Source of the DNA: Cellulomonas dongxiuzhuiae
Lineage (GTDB): Bacteria > Actinomycetota > Actinomycetes > Actinomycetales > Cellulomonadaceae
Direction: 5' to 3'
Assembly (NCBI RefSeq): GCF_018623035.1
Contig: NZ_CP076023.1
Coordinates: 1,426,001 to 1,490,000, forward strand
Length of the DNA: 64,000 bases
Both the position numbers and the translations under genes were made by a program. The notes under the pieces are model-generated. The model was not told the origin of the DNA, did no database searches, and worked only from the letters and a program-made list of their open reading frames with translations. Below, piece after piece: positions 63,129 to 64,000 of this stretch (positions within the stretch are counted from its first letter, which is position 1; each line of letters begins with the position of its first letter).

Positions 63129-64000
63129 GTGACCACCTCCCGGCCCGGCGCCCCCACGGGGTGGGCCTGGCGGCTGCTCGCCGGCTGGGCCGCGGGCCCG
63201 CAGCCGCTCGTCGCGGCGGTGCTGTGCCTGCTGGCGGTCCTCTACGGCGCCGCCGTGCAGTGGCGTCCGGCGTGGTTCGCGGCGTCCGGGCTCGTGCTGG
63301 TGCTGCTCGTCGGCGCGTTCGTGCTGCGCTGGCGGTGGCTGCTGGTCCTGGTGTCGCTCGTCGTGCTGCTGACGGCCGGGCTGGCGGTGTCGGGGGTCGT
63401 GAACGCCGGCGAGGCCGCGGTGCCCGTGCTCGCGTGCGGCGCGGTGGTCATCTTCGGTGTCGAGCGGGAACGGCTCGGCCTGCAGGGCGCCCCGGGGGCG
63501 CTCATGCTCGTCGACCTGCGCGACCGGCTCGCCGCGGGGGGCCGGCTCCCCGCGCTGCCGCCCGTGTGGCAGGTGGACGCGGAGGTGCGCTCGGCGCACG
63601 GTGCGGCGTTCTCGGGCGACTTCGTGGTCGCGCACCGTGACGGCGCGTCGTTCGAGGTGGTGCTCGTCGACGTGTCGGGCAAGGGCCAGGCGGCGGGGGT
63701 GCGCGCGCTGCAGCTGCAGGGCGCGCTCGGTGGGCTGCTCGGCGCGCTGCCGTTCGAGGGGTTCCTGCCGGCCGCCAACGCGTACCTGCTGAGCCAGGGC
63801 TGGGACGAGGGGTTCGCGACCGCCGCGCACCTCGCGGTCGACCTGACGACGGGCACGTTCCGGGTCGCCACCGCGGGGCACCCGCCCCCCGCGGTGCTGC
63901 ACGCGGGCTCGGGACGCATCGACGTGCTCGACCCGCCGGGCGGCGTGGCGCTGGGCGTCGTCAAGGACATGCGGCCCGGGGTGGTGGGCGGTGTGCTGCT
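63129..64000 (+). CDS. Membrane SpoIIE-type PP2C phosphatase, 3'-truncated by window edge
   Basis: The frame from GTG 63129 is open to the end of the window (290 codons). It begins TTSRPGAPTGWAWRLLAGW, has three or four transmembrane helices (about residues 22-105), and then a PP2C/SpoIIE domain: AAFSGDFVVAHRDG with the first metal Asp, VVLVDVSGKGQAAGVRALQLQG with the second, and FRVATAGHPPPAVLHAGSGR. Such proteins dephosphorylate anti-sigma factor antagonists or other serine-phosphorylated partners. The C-terminal end lies outside. The TAGGCT hexamer supports this start. Confidence 0.88.
   Translation, partial: MTTSRPGAPTGWAWRLLAGWAAGPQPLVAAVLCLLAVLYGAAVQWRPAWFAASGLVLVLLVGAFVLRWRWLLVLVSLVVLLTAGLAVSGVVNAGEAAVPVLACGAVVIFGVERERLGLQGAPGALMLVDLRDRLAAGGRLPALPPVWQVDAEVRSAHGAAFSGDFVVAHRDGASFEVVLVDVSGKGQAAGVRALQLQGALGGLLGALPFEGFLPAANAYLLSQGWDEGFATAAHLAVDLTTGTFRVATAGHPPPAVLHAGSGRIDVLDPPGGVALGVVKDMRPGVVGGVL

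Overview
This 64 kb window is chromosomal DNA from a very GC-rich actinobacterium, most likely Cellulomonas or a close relative in the Micrococcales. The evidence is the strong G/C third-position bias, frequent GTG starts, the clpS-DUF2017-murI-MBL-rph-rdgB gene order, a mycothiol-type (Rv2466c-like) oxidoreductase, an Eis-like acetyltransferase, a secreted GH81 beta-1,3-glucanase and many promoters that look leaderless. There is no phage, IS element or CRISPR array. The genus is an inference; the class is well supported.

Layout. 1-2.1 kb: end of a DEAD/DEAH helicase gene and a 51-aa membrane protein. 2.1-10.7 kb: nicotinate phosphoribosyltransferase (pncB) divergent from clpS-DUF2017-murI-MBL hydrolase-rph-rdgB-ABC-F, then a membrane protein/NUDIX pair. 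10.8-17.8 kb: thioredoxin, GH81 glucanase, tRNA-Leu, Bcp peroxiredoxin, GroES-like protein, tRNA-Lys and a flavin disulfide reductase. 17.8-21.6 kb: an osmoprotectant ABC importer whose binding protein appears circularly permuted, with the ATPase gene divergent. 21.7-27.9 kb: ATP-grasp protein, tRNA-His, oligoribonuclease, small proteins, DUF2079 and CPBP-like membrane proteins, and the pncA-nrtR NAD-salvage operon behind a palindromic operator. 27.9-29.7 kb: a small accessory patch beside tRNA-Arg with an orphan membrane protein and an excisionase remnant.

29.8-40.1 kb: two paralogous pairs of large dynamin-like GTPases, each pair translationally coupled, surrounding ssb and ettA, followed by a thioesterase. 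40.1-44.2 kb: SDR/DUF2867 protein, topoisomerase IB, acyl-CoA thioesterase II and a truncated haemoglobin. 44.2-46.8 kb: PTS Enzyme I divergent from free-standing EIIB and EIIA, with a palindrome between them. 46.9-52.3 kb: MscS channel, prolyl oligopeptidase, a lipoprotein and a pilin-like, membrane-anchored putative zinc metallopeptidase with Trp/Cys repeats. 52.5-64 kb: 4-alpha-glucanotransferase, an NTPase, aminopeptidase N, mycothiol oxidoreductase, secreted protein, M13 peptidase, RpiB, Eis-like acetyltransferase and the start of a membrane SpoIIE-type phosphatase.

How the genes fit together. NAD salvage is represented twice (pncB at 2.1-3.5 kb; pncA-nrtR at 26.5-27.9 kb). Many genes carry a TAnnnT hexamer 6-8 nt before the start codon, which suggests leaderless mRNAs and helps fix starts. 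The most interesting candidates are the permuted binding protein, the duplicated GTPase pairs around ssb-ettA, and the pilin-like metallopeptidase.
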